From Erythrobacter crassostreae (GTDB lineage Bacteria > Pseudomonadota > Alphaproteobacteria > Sphingomonadales > Sphingomonadaceae): 64,000 nucleotides of DNA. The notes under the pieces were generated by a model. It did no database searches and was not told the origin of the DNA. It saw only the letters and a list, made by a program, of their open reading frames with translations. The stretch is from the NCBI RefSeq assembly GCF_019204045.1, contig NZ_JAGSPC010000001.1, forward strand, positions 930,001-994,000, written 5' to 3'. The translations under genes and the position numbers were made by a program. Shown here one piece after another: positions 52,391 to 61,210 of this stretch (position 1 is the first letter of the stretch; each line of letters opens with the position of its first letter).

Positions 52391-53208
52391 CCAATCTATT
52401 GATCCATTCGATGTCTGAATTTTCCGGGATTATCATGCCCTGTCTGGTGGAAGCCAAAGTCGCCAATATCACCGAGATTGGCAGTGAATTTGGCGGCATG
52501 TCCAGAGTGCTGGCCGATCATTGTGAGGGGCAGGGAGGAACCCTGACCTGCTTCGATCCCGAACCGGATCCCAGTTTTTCAGAATGGGCAGAAGAACACG
52601 CCGCTGTTTGCCATGTGAAACAGCCCAGTCTGGATGCGCTGGAGACCGCAGGCCCTGCTGATGCGTGGTTTGTTGATGGCGATCATAACTATTTTACGGT
52701 TTTCAATGAGCTCGTGCATGTTGACCGGATATGCCGCGAAGCAGATCGGCCTCTGCTGGCGTTCTTGCACGATGTCTCATGGCCGTGCGCGCGGCGCGAT
52801 TTTTACTACGCGCCATCTCGGGTTCCGGACGATTGGCGTCACCCGCATAGTTACGACCATGGTGTCGTCCTCGACGATGACGGTGCTCTGAAGGATCGCG
52901 GCTTTCGCGGCGGCGGCAGCTTTGCTGTCGCCTTGGAAGCAGGTGGTCCGCATAACGGCGTGCTGACCGCTGTCGAGGATTTCATCGCCCAGACCGACAC
53001 CGAAGAACGCCCGCTCTACTATGTCCATGTGCCAGCGGTTTTCGGGCTCGGCATTGTGTTTGATGCCAGCGCGCCTTGGGCAGAAACGCTTGGCAAGTTC
53101 CTGTTACCGTACCACGAAAACTCCCTAATCGCGCGGCTCGAAGAAAACCGGCTGCGCAACTATCTCGAAGTGATCGATTGGCAGGATCGCAAGTCTTCTA
53201 CGGCTTAG
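52387..53208 (+). CDS. SAM-dependent methyltransferase-like protein next to flagellin
   Basis: A 273-residue protein with a Rossmann methyltransferase pattern: ITEIGSEFGGMSRVLADHC (SAM motif I), GTLTCFDPEPD (acidic loop), and DAWFVDGDHNYFTVFNEL, typical of the Methyltransf_24 / cephalosporin-hydroxylase-like group. It overlaps the HAD-protein stop by four bases. Position next to flagellin suggests methylation of a flagellin glycan or of flagellin itself, but the target is not shown. A bidirectional terminator separates it from fliC. Confidence 0.78.
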   Translation: MTNLLIHSMSEFSGIIMPCLVEAKVANITEIGSEFGGMSRVLADHCEGQGGTLTCFDPEPDPSFSEWAEEHAAVCHVKQPSLDALETAGPADAWFVDGDHNYFTVFNELVHVDRICREADRPLLAFLHDVSWPCARRDFYYAPSRVPDDWRHPHSYDHGVVLDDDGALKDRGFRGGGSFAVALEAGGPHNGVLTAVEDFIAQTDTEERPLYYVHVPAVFGLGIVFDASAPWAETLGKFLLPYHENSLIARLEENRLRNYLEVIDWQDRKSSTA

Positions 53209-53242
53209 TTTGAAACCATTCCTTTCCCAATTACCCAAGCAA

Positions 53243-53273
53243 AAAGCCCGGAACCATTGCGGTTCCGGGCTTT
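53243..53273. terminator. Bidirectional terminator between the methyltransferase and flagellin genes
   Basis: AAAGCCCGGAACC pairs with GGTTCCGGGCTTT over a 5-base loop, flanked by A and T runs so it can end transcription from both sides. The two genes converge on it. Confidence 0.9.
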
Positions 53274-53309
53274 CGCTTTGCCCCCATCGGGAGCGCTGGA
53301 GAATGTGGT

Positions 53310-54128
53310 TTATCGCAGGAGCGACAACACGTTTTGTTGCGACTGGTTGGCCTGAGCCAGCATTGCAGTTGATGCTTGGTTGAGGATTTGAGCCTTTGCC
53401 AGAGCGGTCGTTTCGGCCGAGAAGTCAGTGTCTTCAATCCGCGAACGAGCATCGGACAGGTTGGCTGATGTCGTCGTCAGGTTGTTGATTGCCGATTCAA
53501 GCCGGTTTTGTCCCGCACCAAGCGATGAACGCGCGGTGTTCACACTACTCAATGCTGAGTCGACGTTTGTAATTGCAGTTGCCGCGTTGGTGGCCGAGCT
53601 TACATCAAGCGCAGCAGCGGTGATTGCAGTGCCGTCAATTCCGGTGCTGGTCAGCGTAACGTTGCGGCCCGCATCGATTGCGATGTCGACTGTTACGTCG
53701 GTGCCGCTGGTGGTGCTGAAGAGCGAGACGCCGTTGAATTCTGTGTTGGCGAGAATGTCGTCAATCTGGCCCGCGAGCTCGGTAACTTCTGTGTCGAGGA
53801 AACCGCGATCTTCTGCATCCAACGTACCGTTGCTGGACTGGATCGCAAGCTCACGAACGCGCTGAAGCATGTTCGACACTTCACCCAGTGCACCTTCGGC
53901 GGTCTGTGCCAAAGCGATACCGTCATTGGCGTTGCGGATACCTTGGTTGAGGCCGCGAATTTCCGATGTGAAACCCGTTGCGATGGAAAGGCCCGCTGCG
54001 TCATCGGCTGCGCTGTTGATCCGGCGGCCGGTTGAAAGGCGCTCCATAGCAGTGTCGAGCATGCGGTTTGCTTGCATGCCTGAATTGGCGGCGCGCAGAG
54101 CAGAGGTGTTGGTGTTAATTACGGACAT
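53310..54128 (-). CDS. fliC: Flagellin
   Basis: A 272-residue filament subunit with the conserved D0/D1 ends: N-terminal [18 protein letters not shown] and [20 protein letters not shown]-terminal [45 protein letters not shown]. The central variable region is short (about residues 140-190), giving a small flagellin. It is the only flagellin in the window. The promoter is not certain: a TGGCAG-N10-type sequence at 54238-54253 on the minus strand has a mismatch at the -12 position. Confidence 0.96.
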   Translation of the reverse strand: MSVINTNTSALRAANSGMQANRMLDTAMERLSTGRRINSAADDAAGLSIATGFTSEIRGLNQGIRNANDGIALAQTAEGALGEVSNMLQRVRELAIQSSNGTLDAEDRGFLDTEVTELAGQIDDILANTEFNGVSLFSTTSGTDVTVDIAIDAGRNVTLTSTGIDGTAITAAALDVSSATNAATAITNVDSALSSVNTARSSLGAGQNRLESAINNLTTTSANLSDARSRIEDTDFSAETTALAKAQILNQASTAMLAQANQSQQNVLSLLR

Positions 54129-54235
54129 TGGTCAAACTCCCGATAGTCTTCATACAGCGAGAGGGGCTCGCCGCTGGTGACCATTAGAGCGACCGTCTGC
54201 CGCGATGTTTAAGGACCTGTGTCGTTTTTCATTTT

Positions 54236-54267
54236 TTGACAGGGTCGCTGCCAGCCTCGCGTATAAT
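54236..54267 (+). promoter_or_regulatory. Sigma-70-like promoter upstream of the sigma-54 activator gene
   Basis: TTGACA at 54236-54241 and TATAAT at 54262-54267 are both perfect consensus hexamers, but the spacer is 20 bases, longer than the preferred 17. It points toward the activator gene, with a leader of about 125 bases. It overlaps the weak sigma-54-like site facing flagellin. Confidence 0.5.
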
Positions 54268-54398
54268 CAACAGCGTAAAAGCAGCGAATAGGTGGTCCTA
54301 CGAGGGCTTAAATTACCTCTATTTTGTCCGGCAAGGCGGCAAATCCTTTCCGACGCACGAAAACAGTCGTGAAAATAACGAGGCCAATTGGTTCTGCT

Positions 54399-55736
54399 AT
54401 GCTGAATTCATCTTTCGACGCCCAAACATCAGTCCCCTTTGACGAGGATATGGCTCTTGCCAATCCAGCAGAGGCGGACAGTCTGGAAGCCCGCCACCGT
54501 GCCTTGCTCGGCACAACTCTGCCGCTTTTGGCAAAGGATTGGCAGCGCAGCCGGCTGGATATCGGAGAGGGCGGGAAATTTGCCTGCCCGGCAGGTGGGC
54601 GAAAGACTGACCGGATAGAGATCGACTTGACGAGAGCTGATAAGCCGTCGCTAAGCTGGCGCGCTGATCATCGCGTAGCTTTGGAATACAAAGACAGCAC
54701 ACTGGACGCGGCGCGCGCTGCCTTTATCGCGGTGGCCGCGCAAGGTGGTTGGCCGATTGCAGCAGATGATCACAGCCTTGCACTGCTTACCCTGGCTCAG
54801 CGGATCGCACGCAGCGAAATCCCAGTCCTTCTCGAGGGGCCAACCGGCACGGGTAAAGAAGTGCTCGCACGGTTCGTTCACCGGCTATCTTCCCGCAACA
54901 GCGGTCCGTTTGTAGCCGTCAATTGCGCTGCCATGCCCGAAGCAATGCTGGAAGGATTGCTGTTCGGTCACCGCAAAGGGGCATTTACTGGCGCAGCTGA
55001 GGCCCGTGACGGGCTTTTCCGCGCAGCCCATGGCGGCACGCTGCTGCTTGATGAGATTGGCGAGCTTCCGCTTGCCTTGCAGTCCAAGCTGCTGCGCGCT
55101 CTGCAAGAAGGCGAGGTGTTGCCCCTTGGCGCGACCAAACCGGTAAAGGTCAATGTTCGCGTTGTAGCATGCACAAACCGCACGCTTAGCGCAGAAGTCG
55201 AAGCGGGTCGTTTTCGCGAAGACCTGCTTTACCGTTTGAACGTTTTCCCCCTTGAGCTCGCCGCATTGCACGACCGGCGCGGCGATATTGCGCCGCTCGC
55301 CTTCGGAATGCTTCTGCGTCACGCATGCCGCGATGATATGCCGGGCTGGATTTCCGGTCAGGCTCTCGCCCTTTTGCAGACGCATATCTGGCCCGGAAAT
55401 GTCCGCGAGTTGGAAAATGTGATCCGCCGCGCGATCCTGCTTGCAAGTGATGCCGATCAGATCGGTTCGGAACATATTGTCTTTGATCAACCGGTTCGTT
55501 CGGCAGCCGAGCCCGGTCATGAAAGCCTTCCCGCGCCATCGATGCCGCGCGCGGGTGGGAAATTGTCCGACGTTGCGTTTCAATCAGAGGCGCAGGCGAT
55601 CCTGACAGCGTTGGAAAGCCATGGCGGACACCGCGCAAAAACCGCGCTCAGTCTCGGCATTTCCGAACGCACATTGCGTTATCGTCTCGCATCAATGCGC
55701 GAGTCCGGCCTGATGGCTGCTGGCGGTGACGCATGA
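54399..55736 (+). CDS. NtrC-family sigma-54-dependent activator (flagellar master regulator candidate)
   Basis: A 445-residue protein: an N-terminal region of about 120 residues without a recognisable receiver domain, then an AAA+ core with Walker A GPTGTGKE (residues 147-154), GAFTGA (194-199, contacts sigma-54), Walker B LLLDEIGEL (215-223) and the sensor RFREDLLYRLNVFPLELAAL, and a Fis-type helix-turn-helix at the C-terminus (HRAKTALSLGISERTLRYRLASMRESGL). It lacks the phosphorylation site of two-component regulators, like the master regulators FleQ and FlbD-type variants. The start is uncertain (other in-frame starts lie 75 bases upstream and 51 downstream). It overlaps fliE by four bases. 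Confidence 0.9.
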   Translation: MLNSSFDAQTSVPFDEDMALANPAEADSLEARHRALLGTTLPLLAKDWQRSRLDIGEGGKFACPAGGRKTDRIEIDLTRADKPSLSWRADHRVALEYKDSTLDAARAAFIAVAAQGGWPIAADDHSLALLTLAQRIARSEIPVLLEGPTGTGKEVLARFVHRLSSRNSGPFVAVNCAAMPEAMLEGLLFGHRKGAFTGAAEARDGLFRAAHGGTLLLDEIGELPLALQSKLLRALQEGEVLPLGATKPVKVNVRVVACTNRTLSAEVEAGRFREDLLYRLNVFPLELAALHDRRGDIAPLAFGMLLRHACRDDMPGWISGQALALLQTHIWPGNVRELENVIRRAILLASDADQIGSEHIVFDQPVRSAAEPGHESLPAPSMPRAGGKLSDVAFQSEAQAILTALESHGGHRAKTALSLGISERTLRYRLASMRESGLMAAGGDA

Positions 55737-56098
55737 ACGGTGTCCGTCCGACCTCAGGTGTGCAGGATGTGCTGGCTCTGCGTCAGGAAGTGCTGACCCG
55801 CAGCAAAGCTCTGCAAGATGTGCGAGCAGCCACAGCCCCTGCCGCGCCAGCCGATGGCGGCGTTAAAGCGCCCGCTGGCGCCGATTTTGCCGATACGCTT
55901 GGCGATGCCTTGCAGCAGGTGAGTGCGGTTCAAAAGCGGTCTGGCGATATGCAGGCCGCTTATGAGCGCGGCGAAGTAACCGACATTGCGAAGGTAATGC
56001 TGGCACGGCAGGAGGCAGGCGTCGCGTTCGAAGCCACGCTTCAGGTGCGCAATAAGCTGCTGTCTGCCTATCAAAGCATCATGCGGATGGGGAGCTGA
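55733..56098 (+). CDS. fliE: Flagellar hook-basal body complex protein FliE
   Basis: A 121-residue protein linking the MS-ring to the rod. The C-terminal half has GADFADTLGDALQQVSAVQKRSGDMQAAYERGEVTDIAKVMLARQEAGVAFEATLQVRNKLLSAYQSIMRM in the canonical spacing, quoted here only as its extent (about residues 49-119). It overlaps the activator gene stop by four bases and starts the fliEFGHIJKL run. Confidence 0.93.
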   Translation: MNGVRPTSGVQDVLALRQEVLTRSKALQDVRAATAPAAPADGGVKAPAGADFADTLGDALQQVSAVQKRSGDMQAAYERGEVTDIAKVMLARQEAGVAFEATLQVRNKLLSAYQSIMRMGS

Positions 56099-56101
56099 TA
56101 G

Positions 56102-57742
56102 ATGGCTGAGACAACGATGCCGGTCCCCACTGGCGGTGCTGCGATCCCTGTAACGGATGGCTCTACGCTGCCTGCGCACCAATCTGGCGATTGGCGCGCT
56201 CAATTGAGCGCTTTTACAAATCAGCCCGCCATTCGCCGCGCTTTGCCGGCACTGGCTGGCCTTGGCGTGATGGCAATCATCGCCGCGCTCTATTTGGGCA
56301 TTTCCCAAGGGCCACAGCGGATTCTTTACTCCAGCCTTAGCGACGGTGAACGCGCAAAGGTGGTTGATACATTGGAGCAAAGCGGGATCGGCTATTCGAT
56401 CGACACCGGCACAGGTGTTGTAACCGTCGGTGAGGATGATCTTTACCGTGCGCGCATGGCCGTTGCGAGCGACGCAGGTCTTGCGGCTCCCGAAGGGGCA
56501 AGCGAAATGCTGGATGCGATCCCGCTCGGTTCCAGCCGGACATTGGAAGGCGAACGCCTGCGGCTCGCGCGCGAGCGTGAATTGATGCTCACCATTCGAG
56601 AGATAGACGGAATCGAAGCGGTGCGGGTTCACCTCGCCACGCCCGAACGGTCTGTTTTCGTGCGGGAAAGCAACGCGCCCACTGCCTCGGTGATGGTTCG
56701 CCTCGTCAGTGGCCGATCGCTGGGTCAGGATCAGGTCGAAGCTATCGTCAATCTCGTTTCCGGATCGGTGCCCGGGATGACCGCGGAATCGGTTCGTGTC
56801 GTCGATCAGAACGGACGACTTCTGTCTTCTGCACGCGATCCTTCGATGGACGGGTTGGTTCTGCAACGCGAGTTTGAAAGCAAACTGCAGCAACAGATAA
56901 GCAGCCTGCTCATGCCGCTTTTGGGTGACAGCAATTTTTCCAGTCAGGTCCAAGTCGAACTCGACCAAAGTGAAGTCACAGCCGCCCGCGAAAGCTATGA
57001 TCAAGACGGCGTTGTTCGCAGCGAAAGCGAACGCAGCGCTACGCGCTCTGCTGGTGCGCAAGCTGGCGGTGTTCCCGGCGTTACCGCCAATACGCCGCCG
57101 CCAGATGCAGAATTGGTTGATGAAGCGCCGCAAGCCACAGATGTTGCAGAAGCCGGTGAAAATGCACAGGTCCCCGGTGACAGTGAAACAGCGATACGCC
57201 GCGATTATGAGCTTGGCCGTGAAGTCGCGGTGACAAGCACACGGCCCGGCGGTCTGGTCAAACTGTCCGTCGCGGTGGCCGTAAGTGACGAAGCGCTTAC
57301 GGCGGCGGCTCCTTTGACAGCCGAACAGCTTCAAGCGCTGGTCAGCGCGGCCGTCGGCGCGGACGAAGCACGCGGTGATCAGGTCGAAATCGCAATCAGC
57401 GCATTTGAGACGACCGAAATCATCCCGCCAGCGTTTTATGAGCAGCCGTGGTTCGCGGCGGCGCTGCGATACGGCACCGCCTTGCTGGCCGTGCTGCTGG
57501 TTCTTCTGATGGTTGTGCGGCCTTTGATGAAGAGGTTGCGGAGCGACAGCGAGAGTGAAGCTGTTGATGATGATGAAGCCGATGTGTTGATCAAGGCGGG
57601 TTCAATTCAAAGCTCGGGGACCTCCGCAGACCTACCGCGTCAGGTTGAACTCGCTCGTCAGCTTGCAACGGCGCAGCCCGACCGTGCGGTCGAAGCGCTG
57701 CAGCGAATGCTTGAGCCACCGGCGGACAAGGCGGCGACATAA
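56102..57742 (+). CDS. fliF: Flagellar MS-ring protein FliF
   Basis: A 546-residue protein with two membrane segments (about residues 55-75 and 456-476), a large periplasmic part (RILYSSLSDGERAKVVDTLEQ; RVHLATPERSVFVRESNAPTASVMVRL) and a C-terminal tail that binds FliG. It forms the MS ring. It starts three bases after the fliE stop, and its own stop codon shares its last base with the fliG ATG. Confidence 0.96.
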   Translation: MAETTMPVPTGGAAIPVTDGSTLPAHQSGDWRAQLSAFTNQPAIRRALPALAGLGVMAIIAALYLGISQGPQRILYSSLSDGERAKVVDTLEQSGIGYSIDTGTGVVTVGEDDLYRARMAVASDAGLAAPEGASEMLDAIPLGSSRTLEGERLRLARERELMLTIREIDGIEAVRVHLATPERSVFVRESNAPTASVMVRLVSGRSLGQDQVEAIVNLVSGSVPGMTAESVRVVDQNGRLLSSARDPSMDGLVLQREFESKLQQQISSLLMPLLGDSNFSSQVQVELDQSEVTAARESYDQDGVVRSESERSATRSAGAQAGGVPGVTANTPPPDAELVDEAPQATDVAEAGENAQVPGDSETAIRRDYELGREVAVTSTRPGGLVKLSVAVAVSDEALTAAAPLTAEQLQALVSAAVGADEARGDQVEIAISAFETTEIIPPAFYEQPWFAAALRYGTALLAVLLVLLMVVRPLMKRLRSDSESEAVDDDEADVLIKAGSIQSSGTSADLPRQVELARQLATAQPDRAVEALQRMLEPPADKAAT

Positions 57743-58788
57743 TGAGCGCGATGAAACCACTGGAAGCCTCCGATGGGGCAGCCGAAAGCGCGCTTCCGGC
57801 GATGAGCCGGACACAGAGGGCCGCCGTATTCCTTACTTTGTTGGCAGAGGAAGAAGCGACATCTCTGTTGTCGCGGCTTGGCCCGGGAGAGCTGGAACGA
57901 CTTGGAGTGGCCATGTGTGCGCTAGGCGAAATCAACCAGACGGGCATTGCCGAGGCAATCGGTGATTTCGTGACCGAGGCAGATCGCGAGATTCTTCCCG
58001 CTCGCGATCGTTCTCAAGAGGTCCGTTCTTTGCTGACACAGGCGCTGGGCGAAACCAAAGCGGAAAGCATGATGCAGCGAATTGAGCCGGAAAGCCGCCC
58101 GCGTTCGATTGAAATGGCGCGCTGGCTTGCACCCAATGTGCTTGTGAAACTGGTCGATGGCGAACATCCGCAAGTGATTGCCGCTCTGCTTTTGATGCTT
58201 GAGGCGGACTCCGCGGCAGAAGTGCTCTCCGGCATTCCCGAGATGGCGCAATCTGCGGTTGTAGAGCGGATCGCGCGCATCGGCCCGATCTCAACACAGG
58301 CGGTCGATATGATCGACAATCTGCTGTCGCAGCGGATTGGTGCCAACTTCGGGGCAAGCGCTTTGATGCTCGGCGGTCCGCGCGAAGCGGCTGATCTGAT
58401 CAATCGCGCGGCAGGTGAGGTTCGCACCAATGTCTTGCCAGTCATCGCACAGATTGATCCGAGCCTCGCAGAGGCGATCGAAGAACAGATGTTCACCTTC
58501 GAAATGCTGCTGGACCTTGATGCTCAAGCAATGGGCAGATTGCTGCGCGATGTTGACAATGAAGCGCTTGTTGATGCCCTTAAGGGGCTGAAAGACGATG
58601 AGCGCACGCCATTCTTTGCGGCTATGTCGAGCCGTGCTGCTGACGGTATTCGCGATGAAATCGAGCTGCGCGGAAAGCTCGCGAAAAGTGACGTTGAAGC
58701 AGCGCAAAGGAATATCGTCGAAACAGCCCGCAACCTTGCGGATCAGGGTGAAATTTCGATTGGAGCCGATGATGGCGAGTTCGTCTGA
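57742..58788 (+). CDS. fliG: Flagellar motor switch protein FliG
   Basis: A 348-residue rotor protein. The N-terminal part has RTQRAAVFLTLLAEEEATSLLSRLGP, the middle contains RPRSIEMARWLAP and HPQVIAALLLMLE, and the C-terminal torque helix region has FEMLLDLDAQAMGRLLRDVDNEALVDALKG. It transmits torque from the stator to the MS ring. It overlaps the fliH start by 17 bases. Confidence 0.95.
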   Translation: MSAMKPLEASDGAAESALPAMSRTQRAAVFLTLLAEEEATSLLSRLGPGELERLGVAMCALGEINQTGIAEAIGDFVTEADREILPARDRSQEVRSLLTQALGETKAESMMQRIEPESRPRSIEMARWLAPNVLVKLVDGEHPQVIAALLLMLEADSAAEVLSGIPEMAQSAVVERIARIGPISTQAVDMIDNLLSQRIGANFGASALMLGGPREAADLINRAAGEVRTNVLPVIAQIDPSLAEAIEEQMFTFEMLLDLDAQAMGRLLRDVDNEALVDALKGLKDDERTPFFAAMSSRAADGIRDEIELRGKLAKSDVEAAQRNIVETARNLADQGEISIGADDGEFV

Positions 58789-59425
58789 TTGGATCGCCGC
58801 ACTGGCTGGCGCTCCGCAAGAAGATGCAGCTGAGATGCCCGGTTGGATTGCAGCGCTTGGCGAAAGTCGGGGCTTTCAAGAAGGAATGGCATTCCGCGCG
58901 CCCTCGGCAACATCCGCGCCGCAGCATGCAGTCGGTGAGAACACCAACGCCGAACCAGTGACCGAAGAGATTGACGCTTTAGAGCAGGCATTCGCCGACG
59001 GCGAAGCAGCTGGGCGTGCGGCTGCGCAGGCAGAGATCGAAGCGACTGCATCACGGCAACGCGATGTGCGGCTGGCGTTCCGTGCTCTTGATCAGGCCGC
59101 TATGGACGCATTTGCAGAAAGCCTGTCTGAAACGGTGATTTCGCTTTGCGAGCAGGTGCTGGATGCGAGCGCGATCAACAAACATGGCCTATCGGGGCGA
59201 GTGCAGGAGGCTGCTAAAGCGCTGGGCGCAGCCCCGGAGCATTGCGCGCTGCATCTCAACCCTGCTGATATTGAAATGCTTGGCACTGCCGCGCCGCAAG
59301 GCTGGGTGCTCAATCCCGCTGAAGACGTGCCGCGCGGATCGCTCCGCCTTGAGAGCGGGGACGGCCTTGTTCATGACGGACCGGACCAATGGCGACGCGC
59401 GATTGCAGAGGCGCTGCGCGGATGA
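58772..59425 (+). CDS. fliH: Flagellar assembly protein FliH
   Basis: A 217-residue regulator of the export ATPase FliI. The centre has the small-residue-rich EALEQAFADGEAAGRAAAQAEIEATA-type helix (about residues 60-95) and the C-terminal part has SETVISLCEQVLDAS and the late VPRGSLRLESGDGLV region. GGAG six bases before this ATG (with another ATG three bases earlier) sets the start. The N-terminus lies inside the end of fliG. Confidence 0.85.
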   Translation: MASSSDWIAALAGAPQEDAAEMPGWIAALGESRGFQEGMAFRAPSATSAPQHAVGENTNAEPVTEEIDALEQAFADGEAAGRAAAQAEIEATASRQRDVRLAFRALDQAAMDAFAESLSETVISLCEQVLDASAINKHGLSGRVQEAAKALGAAPEHCALHLNPADIEMLGTAAPQGWVLNPAEDVPRGSLRLESGDGLVHDGPDQWRRAIAEALRG

Positions 59426-60762
59426 TCGCCGAATTGCAGCTTGAACTGGCGCGGATGCGCAGCCTGAATATCAATGCCGGACCTGTACTGACAGGTAAGG
59501 TCGCCGCGTGCGATGGCGGCCTTGTCGAGGTGGCGGGCCTTCCGCTGCCGATCGGTTCGCTTGGCGCAATAGAGAACGATGATGGTGAGGTTTCGCTCGC
59601 CGAAGTGATCGGTTTCCGCAGCGGGCATTCGTTGATGATGTTGCTGGGTGATACGGTGCTTTTGCGGCCGAATGCGCCGGTCAGGGCACTGGGCAATCCC
59701 GGTGCTGTGCCATTGGGTGAGGTCTTATTGGGCCGCGCGGTAGACGGGCTTGGCAAACCCATTGATGGCGGCCCGCCGCTCGCCTTTGACCAGACATGGC
59801 CGCTCGCCGGGCACCGCGAAGGGGCGCTGGAACGTGCGCCCGTAGCCGTGCCTATTGATTGCGGGGTGCGCGCCATCAATGCCTTGGCGACGATGGGCGT
59901 AGGGCAGCGTTTGGGCGTTATCGCAGGCTCAGGCGTCGGAAAATCCGTGCTGATCGACACGATTGCCGGACATGCAGAGGCGGATGTAATTGTGGTCGCG
60001 CTGATTGGCGAACGCGCACGCGAAGTTTCGGATTTCGTCAATCGCCACATGCAAGGCGCACGTCGAGGCCGGATGGTGGTTGTCGCAGTGCCAGCCGACC
60101 ATGCACCCAATCTGCGACTGCGCGCGGCGCAATATGCCAGCGCGATTGCTGAATATTTCCGGGCTCAGGGGAAACGGGCTCTGTTGATCCTGGATAGCCT
60201 TACGCGCGTGGCCCATGCGGCTCGCGAATTGGCACTTCTGCTTGGCGAGCCGGGCGCCGCGCGCGGGTATCCGCCCTCGGCCCTAGCTGCAGTCACAAAG
60301 CTGGTCGAGCGGGCGGGCAATTCGGCGCGCACAGGCGGATCGGTGACAGGCCTCTATACCGTTCTTGCCGATGGCGATGATGCTCAGGACCCGGTGGTCG
60401 ATACAGCGCGAGCTATCCTCGACGGGCATATCCTGTTGTCACGCGATCTTGCGCAGCGTGGCCATTATCCGGCCATAGACATTCCCGCTTCGCTAAGCCG
60501 CGTGATGGACGATCTGGTTAATGAGCCTGTGATTGAGGCCGCCCGGCAATTGCGTTCGCTTATTTCTGCGCGGGACGAAAACCGCGATTTGGTGTTGATG
60601 GGTGCGTATCGTGCGGGCGCAGACCGGGTTTTGGATGCCGCTTTGGAGCATAGCGCCGCAATCGATGCGTTTTTGAAACAGGCCCGCGGTGAAGCCGTAA
60701 ACCTACCGGATAGTTTGGCGCAAATGCAGGATGTCGCAGGCCTAACGGTTCAAAATGCGTGA
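59422..60762 (+). CDS. fliI: Flagellum-specific ATPase FliI
   Basis: A 446-residue type III secretion ATPase. The P-loop GSGVGKS is at residues 169-175, with LIGERAREV, RALLILDSLTRVAHAARE (Walker B region), GGSVTGLYTVL and DLAQRGHYPAIDI also present. It energises export of flagellar substrates. Its ATG overlaps the fliH stop by four bases. Confidence 0.96.
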   Translation: MIAELQLELARMRSLNINAGPVLTGKVAACDGGLVEVAGLPLPIGSLGAIENDDGEVSLAEVIGFRSGHSLMMLLGDTVLLRPNAPVRALGNPGAVPLGEVLLGRAVDGLGKPIDGGPPLAFDQTWPLAGHREGALERAPVAVPIDCGVRAINALATMGVGQRLGVIAGSGVGKSVLIDTIAGHAEADVIVVALIGERAREVSDFVNRHMQGARRGRMVVVAVPADHAPNLRLRAAQYASAIAEYFRAQGKRALLILDSLTRVAHAARELALLLGEPGAARGYPPSALAAVTKLVERAGNSARTGGSVTGLYTVLADGDDAQDPVVDTARAILDGHILLSRDLAQRGHYPAIDIPASLSRVMDDLVNEPVIEAARQLRSLISARDENRDLVLMGAYRAGADRVLDAALEHSAAIDAFLKQARGEAVNLPDSLAQMQDVAGLTVQNA

Positions 60763-61210
60763 AAAGCGCCAGCTTGCGCTTCTGCGCCGTCAGCAAATGC
60801 TTGCCACCATTGCGCGGCGTGAAGCGATGCGTTCGCTTGCCGATGCGGTGGGCGAAGAGAGCAGGAGCGCAGGGCTCGCAAATCGTAGCCGTGAACTCGC
60901 CGCCACTTATCAATCACGCATCGGTGCCACGAATGGCGAAACGGTTCGCCTTTCGGGACAGTTTGCCGGATCGCTCGCGGCGCTGGCACATTACGCGGAC
61001 CAATCACGCGGTCAGGCAGTGGAGCAGATCGAAAGCGGGCAGGAGGTGTTGGCGGCTGCCGATAATCGCATGCGCCGTTTGAGCGAAAAGGCGCAGCGCG
61101 CGCAGCAGGACCTGGAGGCCCGTAAGGAAGGTCGCAATGCCGAGTTTGGCGTGCGGCTGGCACGCAAGTTGCAGAACGACGGGGACGGCCAATTGAGGAG
61201 CCCCCGATGA
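60755..61210 (+). CDS. fliJ: Flagellar export protein FliJ
   Basis: A 151-residue, strongly helical coiled-coil-type protein in the fixed position between fliI and fliK. Sequence similarity within FliJ is low; the assignment rests on length, helicity (Arg/Glu/Gln-rich heptads) and gene order. It overlaps the fliI stop by eight bases. Confidence 0.85.
   Translation: MREKRQLALLRRQQMLATIARREAMRSLADAVGEESRSAGLANRSRELAATYQSRIGATNGETVRLSGQFAGSLAALAHYADQSRGQAVEQIESGQEVLAAADNRMRRLSEKAQRAQQDLEARKEGRNAEFGVRLARKLQNDGDGQLRSPR

Noticed and set aside
55754-57334. 526-residue open frame on the minus strand opposite fliE-fliF
   Set aside because: The plus strand has the conserved fli gene order; the antisense product has no recognisable features.
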